A stretch of 33,363 nt of DNA from a virus, in IMG/VR virus record IMGVR_UViG_3300031687_000060, positions 1 to 33,363 of that record, one strand, 5' to 3'. Each line of letters begins with the position of its first letter. Position 1 is the first letter of the stretch. Below the pieces are notes generated by a model. That model did no database searches and was not told the origin of the DNA. It was given only the letters and a program-made list of their open reading frames with translations. Both the position numbers and the translations under genes were made by a program. Below, piece by piece: positions 21,563-28,771 of the stretch.

Positions 21563-22231
21563 ATGAGTAAAGAATATACATACTATACAGTAGACAAGAT
21601 TATGAATACTCCGCTTATCGACACCGATAAGATGTTTGTAATGAATGTTACAGAATTTATGCATCCTGAATTGTATGCCAATGTAATGGAAGAAGTACAG
21701 GCATTAACTGATTGGCGGGCACCTGAAATAACAGGCAGAAAGAACTATCATATAGGACCAGATCAACAGCACCCACACTGGATTCAAATAGCAAGAGACA
21801 CAACTTGGAAGAATGAATTAGTCAATGATGCAATACAATCAAGGTTCGATCTCCACGAGGACATTATTCTTGGGGAGCCATTGATGTGGCAAGACGATAA
21901 CACCAACGGCATCAGTGATGTACATGTTGATAGTCCGGCATACTATTATACATATCAACATTGTCTAGCAACAGACAACGAATTTGCTCATACTGGTACT
22001 AGGTTTTGGGAGGTTGATTGCGAATACAATCAGGCAATTGATGAAGGACTAGATCCATGTTTTGGTGAGGATAGCACGTTAGTGAAAGAGGGATTACAAA
22101 TGCCTTATGTACCTAACCAAGCATACATATTACCACGTGGTAGCCGTGGCTGGCATTCATGCCCTGATCTAACACTTGAAGCGGACCATATGGAACGCAC
22201 GATGGTTTATATGATTGTTACGAAGGCGTAA
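21563..22231 (+). CDS. 2OG-Fe(II) oxygenase-like protein, only plus-strand gene
   Basis: The 222-aa product has an H-x-D pair (H121, D123 in SDVHVDSPAYYY), a distal His in GSRGWHSCPDL (H198) and a following Arg in MERTMVYMIV (R212), spaced like the Fe and 2-oxoglutarate ligands of cupin-fold oxygenases. Between the two is a Trp/Asp/Glu-rich segment. The family is not certain, since the usual strand motifs are diverged. It is divergent from the 514-aa fibre gene and its 3' end overlaps the minus-strand 252-aa gene by 14 bases. No ribosome-binding site is evident. Substrate is unknown; protein hydroxylation of virion proteins is one option. Confidence 0.7.
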   Translation: MSKEYTYYTVDKIMNTPLIDTDKMFVMNVTEFMHPELYANVMEEVQALTDWRAPEITGRKNYHIGPDQQHPHWIQIARDTTWKNELVNDAIQSRFDLHEDIILGEPLMWQDDNTNGISDVHVDSPAYYYTYQHCLATDNEFAHTGTRFWEVDCEYNQAIDEGLDPCFGEDSTLVKEGLQMPYVPNQAYILPRGSRGWHSCPDLTLEADHMERTMVYMIVTKA

Positions 22232-22976
22232 CGAATTTCACTCTATTAAGATAAGTTTCCGGACCACCTGACTGTTTGCCTATGGTGTGGTCTTTTACAT
22301 AACCAGTAATGGTAGCGGTATCGCCTTTCTTCTGTCCAACTTGTGATGAAAAGAATTTAACAAGATTTGCGTCACTGTCTTTAGCAACAAACAAGTAACT
22401 AGCACTTCTCCAAATATACTTAACATGTATAAACTCTAAAGAAAATGATCCTCTAGTATTCAGTTCACCAACATGTTTGCTATCTTTAGCAAGTTGCTTT
22501 TCTGTTTTATTAAATGCTTTCTGCTTCTGACCGTTAGCATACACATTAGGTAAACTAGCAATTACACCTACGTCTTTGTACTGGACATACTCTTTGCTGA
22601 TTAGGCCTAAAATTGTTTGCTCAAAGTCACTGATGCTTCTTTTGATTGCTTTAAGACTTAGTCCTTTAAAATACCTTACCATGTGATCGACATTAGTATA
22701 GTCGTCATCGATGACATCAACAGTAGGGTAATACTTAGTAAGTGAATGCTCAATGCTTTTGCTCTTGAACTTTTCAATACCCATTGTGTTATTGATAATA
22801 AACAAGTTAGGTAACTTCTCAGCATCACCGTCCTCGTCTTTTTCGTACATAGCATCCTTCTTGATGTATCCACCGTTAATTCGATTAACAGCAATAGACA
22901 AGGTAAGAAGATCTTTTAAATTAAATTGATCTTCAAACCACTTGCCCGAAGGTGCTTTTATTTTTTGTACTTTCAT
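22218..22976 (-). CDS. Hypothetical protein (252 aa), possible OB-fold C-terminus
   Basis: A soluble protein in which the N-terminal 150 residues are helical and charged and the last 60 form a beta-rich domain (GQKKGDTATITGYVKDHTIGKQ, then ETYLNRVKFV) that resembles an OB-fold-like or SH3-like end found in some phage DNA-metabolism proteins. It contains no catalytic motif that I recognise. Start overlaps the upstream 85-aa gene (TAATG). Its end overlaps the end of the plus-strand oxygenase gene. It shares the promoter at 23269 with the 85-aa gene. A nucleic-acid role is a guess. Confidence 0.75.
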   Translation of the reverse strand: MKVQKIKAPSGKWFEDQFNLKDLLTLSIAVNRINGGYIKKDAMYEKDEDGDAEKLPNLFIINNTMGIEKFKSKSIEHSLTKYYPTVDVIDDDYTNVDHMVRYFKGLSLKAIKRSISDFEQTILGLISKEYVQYKDVGVIASLPNVYANGQKQKAFNKTEKQLAKDSKHVGELNTRGSFSLEFIHVKYIWRSASYLFVAKDSDANLVKFFSSQVGQKKGDTATITGYVKDHTIGKQSGGPETYLNRVKFVTPS

Positions 22977-23233
22977 TAAACAGCCTCGATCATGCTCAAT
23001 GGAACATTGTAAGAACGGCCACGCATATCAACGACTGCTTTCTTGATATTCACTTTGGTAACTATACCTGGAGTACGTTTTGTTTTTTGTACTACCCAAA
23101 CATTATCACCAACTGAAATGCTACCCTTTGCGTTAAGTGTCTTAACCGTGTTAACAAATGATGTTAACTCATTAAGTTCTGCTAGGGTGAAATCACCTGT
23201 TCTAATTGCTCTTTTAATCTCTATCATGTTCAT
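22976..23233 (-). CDS. Hypothetical KOW/SH3-like small protein (85 aa)
   Basis: The N-terminal half is a helix pair (AELNELTSFVNTVKTL); the C-terminal half reads ISVGDNVWVVQKTKRTPGIVTKVNIKKAVVDM, the alternating strand pattern with a central G-x-V-x-x-V that is typical of KOW or SH3-like barrel domains binding RNA or protein. It has a good AGGAG site 6 bases before ATG 23233 and is the first gene after the promoter at 23269-23297. No defined function, but similar short proteins occur in T4-like marine phages. Confidence 0.7.
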   Translation of the reverse strand: MNMIEIKRAIRTGDFTLAELNELTSFVNTVKTLNAKGSISVGDNVWVVQKTKRTPGIVTKVNIKKAVVDMRGRSYNVPLSMIEAV

Positions 23234-23268
23234 ATAAAACTCCTACCTTTTTGTTAAACTATGTGCAT

Positions 23269-23297
23269 ATTATACCACATTTCGTGGCAGAAGTCAA
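23269..23297 (-). promoter_or_regulatory. Early-type sigma70 promoter with shared operator-like repeat
   Basis: On the minus strand, -35 TTGACT (23292-23297) and -10 TATAAT (23269-23274) have a 17-base spacer, TCTGCCACGAAATGTGG. Its inverted repeat CCAC-N5-GTGG corresponds to CCAT-N5-ATGG at 5401, with matching changes in both arms, and both share TCTG directly after the -35 box. The leader before the 85-aa gene is about 30 bases. Confidence 0.88.
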
Positions 23298-23298
23298 C

Positions 23299-23886
23299 CT
23301 AATTTACAATTAAATGGTAGATTTCTTCCCAATTTTTAACTACTGTAGCGTCACCTGTGTAGTCCATATTGTGTCCATGCTCGACTAAAATAGCCTTGAG
23401 ACCTGCGTCTGTACCCCAATCAGCATTCTGTGGCTTGTCTTCAATCCAGTATGCTCCAGGGTATTTTTTACCGTACTCTTGTAGTATTACATCCTTGTCA
23501 GCACCTGTGTCTAAACATACTACTTCTTTGAACGCATCGCCCATTAGTTTGTTAAGATTACGTTCTCTTAGATGTTGAGCATAAGGATCTTTGCTTAGGC
23601 TTGTAATTGCTACAAAGTGATATTGATGCTTTTCATGTAGCAGTTTCATATAATACTGTGCGTCTCTCAGTGGAGGCAAGAAGCCTATTGCGGCACTTTC
23701 ATTAAACTGCTTAACTAATTTATGACCTTGGTTACGGCTAATGCCATACCTATCACCAATGCTGTACATGAACTGTGCGCCTTCGACTTTCTCATGTCCG
23801 TGATGCTCCATCCAAATGCTGAAGCCTTCTTCCCAATCTAGACATACGCCATCGCAGTCTGTTAATATTACTTTGTTATTTCTCAT
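23299..23886 (-). CDS. HAD-superfamily phosphatase/nucleotidase
   Basis: Haloacid-dehalogenase fold phosphatases use a D-x-D pair. The 195-aa product has D10 and D12 in ILTDCDGVCLDWE (motif I), ITSLSKDP (motif II Ser/Thr region), and WIEDKPQNAD (motif IV acidic pair), in the usual order. Similar phage proteins are often annotated as 5'(3')-deoxyribonucleotidase or polynucleotide phosphatase-like. Substrate is not shown. It has its own promoter at 23912-23940 and a GAGGAC ribosome-binding site. Confidence 0.85.
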   Translation of the reverse strand: MRNNKVILTDCDGVCLDWEEGFSIWMEHHGHEKVEGAQFMYSIGDRYGISRNQGHKLVKQFNESAAIGFLPPLRDAQYYMKLLHEKHQYHFVAITSLSKDPYAQHLRERNLNKLMGDAFKEVVCLDTGADKDVILQEYGKKYPGAYWIEDKPQNADWGTDAGLKAILVEHGHNMDYTGDATVVKNWEEIYHLIVN

Positions 23887-23911
23887 TGTCTTGTCCTCAC
23901 TATAATTGCAT

Positions 23912-23940
23912 ATTATACAGGATTAGTTAGGATATGTCAA
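23912..23940 (-). promoter_or_regulatory. Sigma70-type promoter for HAD phosphatase gene
   Basis: On the minus strand, -35 TTGACA (23935-23940) and -10 TATAAT (23912-23917) are perfect with 17-base spacing. The spacer TATCCTAACTAATCCTG has no CCAY-RTGG repeat, so this promoter may escape the regulator suggested for the other set. The upstream sulfotransferase gene stop (23927) lies within the spacer. Confidence 0.88.
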
Positions 23941-24667
23941 GTGAATTATATAACTCTACCTCTATGTCTAGTTTGTTATTCTTTAGTAAAGTGTTATACT
24001 TAACAGCACATTCTGATCTAAAACGTGTTATTTCTAATTGTGTTTTATCCCATTGTTCAGGATCAGACTCGCGTGTATAATCTGTGTATTTTCTGGATTC
24101 TAAATCAATGCCTTTAGTCCAGAACGGAACACTAGGCACATGCTTTGCTTTTATATTGTAATGCTCTTGTATAATATTATTAATGTTTTTAATATCTGTA
24201 AACACACAATCTAAGTTTTTAATTTTATTTAAATAATGTCCAGCATGATAATCGTAGTCGGTTAACTCACATGCTTGTGACCATAACTCCTCTAGAGTTA
24301 CTTCGTTGTTATGATACTTTTCCCACATGTCAGGCAGGAACCAACTTATTAATGTTTCAAACGCACTAACACGTCTGTCAACAGGATCTCTACAAAATAC
24401 ATAATGCTTAAAGTTAGGTTGCGTGTATAACTTTCTAAACATTAGATATGAATCAGCAATAGGCAATGAGTAATAAAACTCTTTGTTCTCCAACAGGTCT
24501 TGTATCTGTGCTGGTATAGTGTTACTGGATATCACCTTTAATCGTTGGGCTCTAAAGAACTCGTTAGGTTCAGTTGTTAAATGCTGTAAGTTATATGCTA
24601 GTGCTGTAGAGCCACACTTGCCTGGAGCAAATAAAGTTAGTTGTCTGTCGTAATCAATGATTAGCAT
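23927..24667 (-). CDS. Sulfotransferase-like protein
   Basis: Sulfotransferases bind the PAPS donor with a 5'-phosphosulfate loop and a 3'-phosphate motif. Here the loop is APGKCGSTALAYNL (residues 14-27, with K17, S20 and T21) and the 3' motif is YVFCRDPVDRRVSAF (R93 and S101). The rest is weakly conserved, as in most phage or bacterial carbohydrate sulfotransferases. Length (246 aa) is normal. It begins right after a strong terminator, with no ribosome-binding site; GATAAGTA lies close upstream. It may modify host surface glycans or fibre-linked sugar; the acceptor is unknown. Confidence 0.75.
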   Translation of the reverse strand: MLIIDYDRQLTLFAPGKCGSTALAYNLQHLTTEPNEFFRAQRLKVISSNTIPAQIQDLLENKEFYYSLPIADSYLMFRKLYTQPNFKHYVFCRDPVDRRVSAFETLISWFLPDMWEKYHNNEVTLEELWSQACELTDYDYHAGHYLNKIKNLDCVFTDIKNINNIIQEHYNIKAKHVPSVPFWTKGIDLESRKYTDYTRESDPEQWDKTQLEITRFRSECAVKYNTLLKNNKLDIEVELYNSLDIS

Positions 24668-24681
24668 ACGAATTACTTATC

Positions 24682-24710
24682 AAAAAAAAGCACTCCGAAG
24701 AGTGCTTTTT
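24682..24710 (-). terminator. Rho-independent terminator with UUCG tetraloop
   Basis: On the minus strand, A-tract, GCACTC, UUCG, GAGTGC and an eight-T run form a perfect hairpin with the C(UUCG)G loop often used in phage and bacterial terminators. It ends transcription of the 618-aa fibre gene (stop 24752). The flanking A and T runs could also make it work in the other direction. Confidence 0.93.
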
Positions 24711-24751
24711 CCGTTTGTTTTTGATTAGTCTAAATCAAATCCATACATCAA

Positions 24752-26608
24752 TTATACATACTTGTATTCAACCACGCCTATAACAACACCTGCTGTAGGG
24801 GTTGCTGAGGTAGAACCATTTGACTGTACAAATTGTACTTGTACTGTCGCGTTCTTAGTGAGTGCACTTGCGAATGGTAAATCAATTACATAAGTTCCAA
24901 CTGCGATATCTGTTGAAGTAGCCGCTACTAGTGTATTACCACTACCACCGTTATCTTTTACAATCATACCATCAATTGAACCACCTGATAATGCTGTAGT
25001 AACATTTAGAACAACTCTACTTGCGTAATATGTTCTTCCTGATACGTTAGGTATTGTACCACAATCAAAGTTTGCGTCACTGCTATCTGCTGTGAAACTT
25101 GCTCTAAGTGTAAGTCCGTCACCACCGTTATTATCTACATAGTCTTTGACTGCCGCTGAAGTTGGTAATGAAGTATCATTATCTGAACTTGCAATACCTT
25201 CTGCTTCGTCTACAAACTTAGTTACAGCAATACTTTCGCCACTGTCAGTTAAAGTACCAAATGATACGATTCCTGAAGCAGTTACGTTAACAGCACCTGT
25301 TAAACTACCAGCATTTAAACTTGCAGTTCCGTCTGTTAATGTTGTTGAAGTAACACTTGTTAAACTAGTAAGACTTGAATTCAAGTTAAACGTTACGTCA
25401 TCCGCTGTGTTGGTTGAAGTAATGTTTGTTCCACCTAATAGTTTAAGTTTGTCAGTTGCTAATGCTACAGTATTATCCGATGCGTCATCAGACTGGATAG
25501 TCAATGATGTAGCAATGGAGGCTGTACCTGCCGCTGTCAATCTTCCTTGTGCGTCAACTGTGAAAGTTGCAACAGAAGTTGCTGAGCCATATGCGCCTGC
25601 TGAGACGGCTGTATTATCTAGACCTAATGTTACACTACTTGCGCCGGAGGCTGATGTTATACCAGTTCCACCTGCGATAGTTAATGTAGCACTATCTAAG
25701 TCTAAAGTTCTGCCAGTTGCGTCGTCACCTGTAAATGCTAGGTCATCGTCTCTATCCAAAGCATCAACGTAGGATTTCATGTTAGTGTTAGCCGTTGTTA
25801 TTGCTGAGTTTAAAGTAGATACTGAACCATCTACAAATGCTTTTACAGATTGCTGTGAAGGTAACTTAGTAGCACTATCAGAAGACATGTTGTCTTCGTC
25901 AATTAATGCGTTAGTAATTCTTGCGTCTGCTCTCGCATTCGTGAAATACTGGTTAGTTGAACCTTCTGCTACGTCGTCAGTATCGACTGCGTCGACGTAT
26001 GTTTTGACTGCTTTTTCTGTTGGGACTGCTGTATCACTGTTGCCTGCTAGTGTTCCGTCAGTACTAAATTCAGTAACTGATGCACCAGAAGCGCCTGTGA
26101 AAGATGAGCCCAATATGCCAGCCGCTTCAAAATCAGCAACTGTCATTGTTAAAGAACCAGTACTTGAACCTGTAAAGGTTCCTGTTCCGACTCTTACTTT
26201 ATCTTCGCTTTCGTCCCAACCAATAAATACATTATTGCTGTCACCACGTTCGATTACTAAACCGACGTCGTTTGCTGGCGTACCAGTTGTACCCGTTGCT
26301 AGTTCTAGCAATGAATCCGCAATAGTTGTGTTTGTTGATGAGACAGTAGTAGTAGCACCGTTAACAGTTAAATCACCAGTGATGGTGGCGTCGCCGTTAA
26401 TTGAGATACTAGTTGATGTGATGTCATTTGAAAGTAGTGTTCCTTGAACATCCACGTTGGCGGCTCTAATTGCCTTAAGAGTTGAACCGTCTGATCCAGT
26501 AAATTCGTAACGATCACTCGCACTTACCCACTTAAATCTTCCGCCACTCTTACCTAGTTGAACGTCGTTGGAAACTCCTTTTAGACCAAAATTCTTTACA
26601 TCTGCCAT
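24752..26608 (-). CDS. Tail-fibre-like structural protein (618 aa)
   Basis: The protein is dominated by Ser, Thr, Gly, Ala and Asp in repeated beta motifs. It shares modules with the 514-aa protein: INGDATITGDLTVNGATTT, then IADSLLELATG and NNVFIGWDESEDKVRVG, and later YFTNARADARITNALIDED with LPSQQSVKAFVD. The LPSQQSVK and TSAAVKDYVD segments recur, suggesting internal duplication. The last 110 residues form a separate domain ending in GVVIGVVEYKYV. It has a GATAAATA promoter about 100 bases upstream and a terminator 42 bases after the stop. A fibre role is inferred from composition and paralogy. Confidence 0.8.
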   Translation of the reverse strand: MADVKNFGLKGVSNDVQLGKSGGRFKWVSASDRYEFTGSDGSTLKAIRAANVDVQGTLLSNDITSTSISINGDATITGDLTVNGATTTVSSTNTTIADSLLELATGTTGTPANDVGLVIERGDSNNVFIGWDESEDKVRVGTGTFTGSSTGSLTMTVADFEAAGILGSSFTGASGASVTEFSTDGTLAGNSDTAVPTEKAVKTYVDAVDTDDVAEGSTNQYFTNARADARITNALIDEDNMSSDSATKLPSQQSVKAFVDGSVSTLNSAITTANTNMKSYVDALDRDDDLAFTGDDATGRTLDLDSATLTIAGGTGITSASGASSVTLGLDNTAVSAGAYGSATSVATFTVDAQGRLTAAGTASIATSLTIQSDDASDNTVALATDKLKLLGGTNITSTNTADDVTFNLNSSLTSLTSVTSTTLTDGTASLNAGSLTGAVNVTASGIVSFGTLTDSGESIAVTKFVDEAEGIASSDNDTSLPTSAAVKDYVDNNGGDGLTLRASFTADSSDANFDCGTIPNVSGRTYYASRVVLNVTTALSGGSIDGMIVKDNGGSGNTLVAATSTDIAVGTYVIDLPFASALTKNATVQVQFVQSNGSTSATPTAGVVIGVVEYKYV

Positions 26609-26752
26609 TTTATTTCTCTCCTTGGAGTTTTAGTTGAGGTTATTCAATCCTCATACAATTTTTACATTGTTCCGGAATAATGTGTACTGTCACGATGTGT
26701 TGTAACTATATTTATCGTTTGGGCCAGAAATTATGGTGTTAGGTTGTTTTAA
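26609..26752 (-). promoter_or_regulatory. Intergenic leader of the 618-aa fibre gene
   Basis: This 144-base gap holds no gene. It contains the GATAAATA octamer at 26709-26716, a near-perfect 20-base palindrome at 26664-26683 centred on TTCCGGAA with one mismatched position, a TGAGG...CCTCA stem in the untranslated leader, and the AAGGAG ribosome-binding site. The palindrome may be an operator or an RNA structure. Confidence 0.5.
26709..26716 (-). promoter_or_regulatory. T4-like late promoter octamer GATAAATA (618-aa fibre gene)
   Basis: The minus strand reads CGATAAATATAGTTAC, sharing 14 bases (GATAAATATAGTTA) with the promoter at 21536. It lies 100 bases before the fibre ATG at 26608. Two long matching copies before two related fibre genes make chance unlikely. 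Confidence 0.78.
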
Positions 26753-28765
26753 TTAAATGTATGTTACTTTGACAGTAACATTGCCAGCGGTTGCGGCATT
26801 ATGATTTATTCGTAAGTTTATTTCTAGTTCTGCTGTGTTGCTTGTTGGCCATATGTATTCTGGATTACTAATGTAACCACCTACTGAACCTGGGTCGTTG
26901 TCGTCTGGTCCATGTAAGAGATCAGTGTCTCCAGTAGTACCTACTTCAATTGTAGCATCTGATGAACCACCAGTGAATGCTGTGTGTACATCTAAACTAA
27001 CACTTTGTATTTTACCACCCGGTGATACATTACCTAAGTCATAGTTTTGACTGTTACCGAACCCGCTAATTGGTGCTGTTACGTTCAACGTAAGCGTCTG
27101 TGCGTCGGTATTAGCACTATCTTGGTCACTTACCTTAGTCCAAGCACTACCATCATATAAGTATAAGGCCCATTCGCCTACACCGTTATCTAGTACATAA
27201 GCCTGGTCACCTGTTGCTGGTGATAATGAGTTTCTAGAGGCTATGGTTGCAACCACTGTAATACTTGCGGCTCTTATACCTTGCTCTACATTCATTGCTA
27301 ATGGAAACATACCATTGTGTACACTATAGACACCAAAGCCGTTTTCAAAATTACCTGTGTTATCAAATATATTAATAGGTCCGCCATCTGCTCGAGCAAG
27401 TTTAAGTTTGTTACCTGTACTTGCTACTGTGGATGCTTTTAATCCTGACACATTACTTGATCCTACATAAGGATTACCATTGGCATCATCTGTGCCAGTA
27501 TATATATTAATAGCATTACCGTTTGCTTCTGTGAGTGTTAACACACTACTTGTAAATGTTGCTGTTAAGTTTGGAATACTTGCGGCATTAATATCAGTTG
27601 CCATGTCTTCTGGAATAGCAACGTCAATACCATAAGCGGCCTTGCCCGCGGCATTAGTTGTAAAGGTTACAGTAGTATTACCACTGCCTCCATTAAAGAT
27701 AGCACTAAAGTTAGTGTATCCACCTACTAGTCCGTAAGCAGTACCACTAGCACTTGAATTTACTGTTGTTGGTGCCGGTGTTGTACTTGCTACTATACTT
27801 GTACCACTAAGTGCGTTTATCTGACTTACTGATTCAGTTAACGTGCTACTAAATCCTGCTCCGTTAAACGTATGACTAACACTATTAAATATAACTGTTG
27901 TGCCGTCTGCTATTGTTGGATTAATTGCTGAACCAATAGTATTTGTTTCTATAGCATTTGCTATTTTTAAAAACATTATCTTACCAGTGTCAGTTGTAGT
28001 TAAGTCTCCATCTGTATCTGCGTAAATAAAGTCTCCTGCGTTACCTGGTATTGCTGGTACGAAGTCTATAATTCTGTTGTTTGGTGATACCATAAATGAA
28101 TTTGGTCCTGGACCCGATTCAACTACTACACCAAATGCCTTACTAACAAGAGCGGCATTAGCCTTAACAAACGAACCTGTGTCTGCTACAGCAATAACAT
28201 CACCTATAGTAAAACCGTGTGCAGTTTTTTCTAGTAAGTAATTTAGTTGTGGGTTTAAGTATTGGAATCTACTATTGACGTTAGCATAAAAGTCTGAACT
28301 AACAATACCACTTGGTAGTGGATCTAGCATTGGATGTCCGCTTTCGTTTAGTGTAAATATAACACAACTACCAGTACCGAATATACCATTACCAACATTA
28401 CTTCTAAATGTATTGTAACGTGCCACATCTTCTACAACCGCTGTTACGGCTGATGCGGTTTTAGTTGTTATTGATGTAATTTTTAAACATTGGCCTGTGG
28501 TAGCACCTGCTATCCAGTCACCAACAGTTACGTCTAATCCATTAAATTGTCTATCTTTTCTTGTTAAGTGAGAACCGTGATCTTGTGAAGTTACAGTAAA
28601 TGATATTGTCCATTGATAGTTCTTAGGACTTGCTCCGCCTGATGCCCATCTGTCTGCTGAACCGTTTTGATATGCCCAAATGGCTTTACCTGCAATGCTA
28701 CTAACACTTACACCTAAAACTTTATTTGGTACATTGAGTTCAACTTGACTAGTCTTATACGACAT
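26753..28765 (-). CDS. Large virion-structural/fibre-type protein (670 aa)
   Basis: A Gly/Thr/Ser/Asn-rich protein with many short strand motifs. The N-terminal part (VPNKVLGVSVSSIAGKAIWAY) and the segment YLLEKTAHGFTIGDVIAVADTG resemble phage structural proteins that bind other virion components; the C-terminal third contains LSPATGDQAYVLDNGVGEWALYLYDGSAWTKVSDQD, a short fold seen in some fibre or receptor-binding proteins, followed by a beta-sandwich-like end. Its ATG is 7 bases after the stop of the 1177-aa gene, so it should be in the same transcript. Fibre or baseplate role is inferred only. Confidence 0.75.
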   Translation of the reverse strand: MSYKTSQVELNVPNKVLGVSVSSIAGKAIWAYQNGSADRWASGGASPKNYQWTISFTVTSQDHGSHLTRKDRQFNGLDVTVGDWIAGATTGQCLKITSITTKTASAVTAVVEDVARYNTFRSNVGNGIFGTGSCVIFTLNESGHPMLDPLPSGIVSSDFYANVNSRFQYLNPQLNYLLEKTAHGFTIGDVIAVADTGSFVKANAALVSKAFGVVVESGPGPNSFMVSPNNRIIDFVPAIPGNAGDFIYADTDGDLTTTDTGKIMFLKIANAIETNTIGSAINPTIADGTTVIFNSVSHTFNGAGFSSTLTESVSQINALSGTSIVASTTPAPTTVNSSASGTAYGLVGGYTNFSAIFNGGSGNTTVTFTTNAAGKAAYGIDVAIPEDMATDINAASIPNLTATFTSSVLTLTEANGNAINIYTGTDDANGNPYVGSSNVSGLKASTVASTGNKLKLARADGGPINIFDNTGNFENGFGVYSVHNGMFPLAMNVEQGIRAASITVVATIASRNSLSPATGDQAYVLDNGVGEWALYLYDGSAWTKVSDQDSANTDAQTLTLNVTAPISGFGNSQNYDLGNVSPGGKIQSVSLDVHTAFTGGSSDATIEVGTTGDTDLLHGPDDNDPGSVGGYISNPEYIWPTSNTAELEINLRINHNAATAGNVTVKVTYI

Positions 28766-28771
28766 TAGTTA

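Noticed and set aside
24668-24681. GATAAGTA as a late promoter for the sulfotransferase gene
   Set aside because: It differs from the octamer set and lies only six bases from the ATG; kept only as a remark, not as a feature.
25146-26447. Two plus-strand frames of 208 and 222 aa opposite the 618-aa fibre gene
   Set aside because: They are antisense shadows: repetitive Val/Ser/Ala sequence mirroring the fibre codons, without initiation signals.
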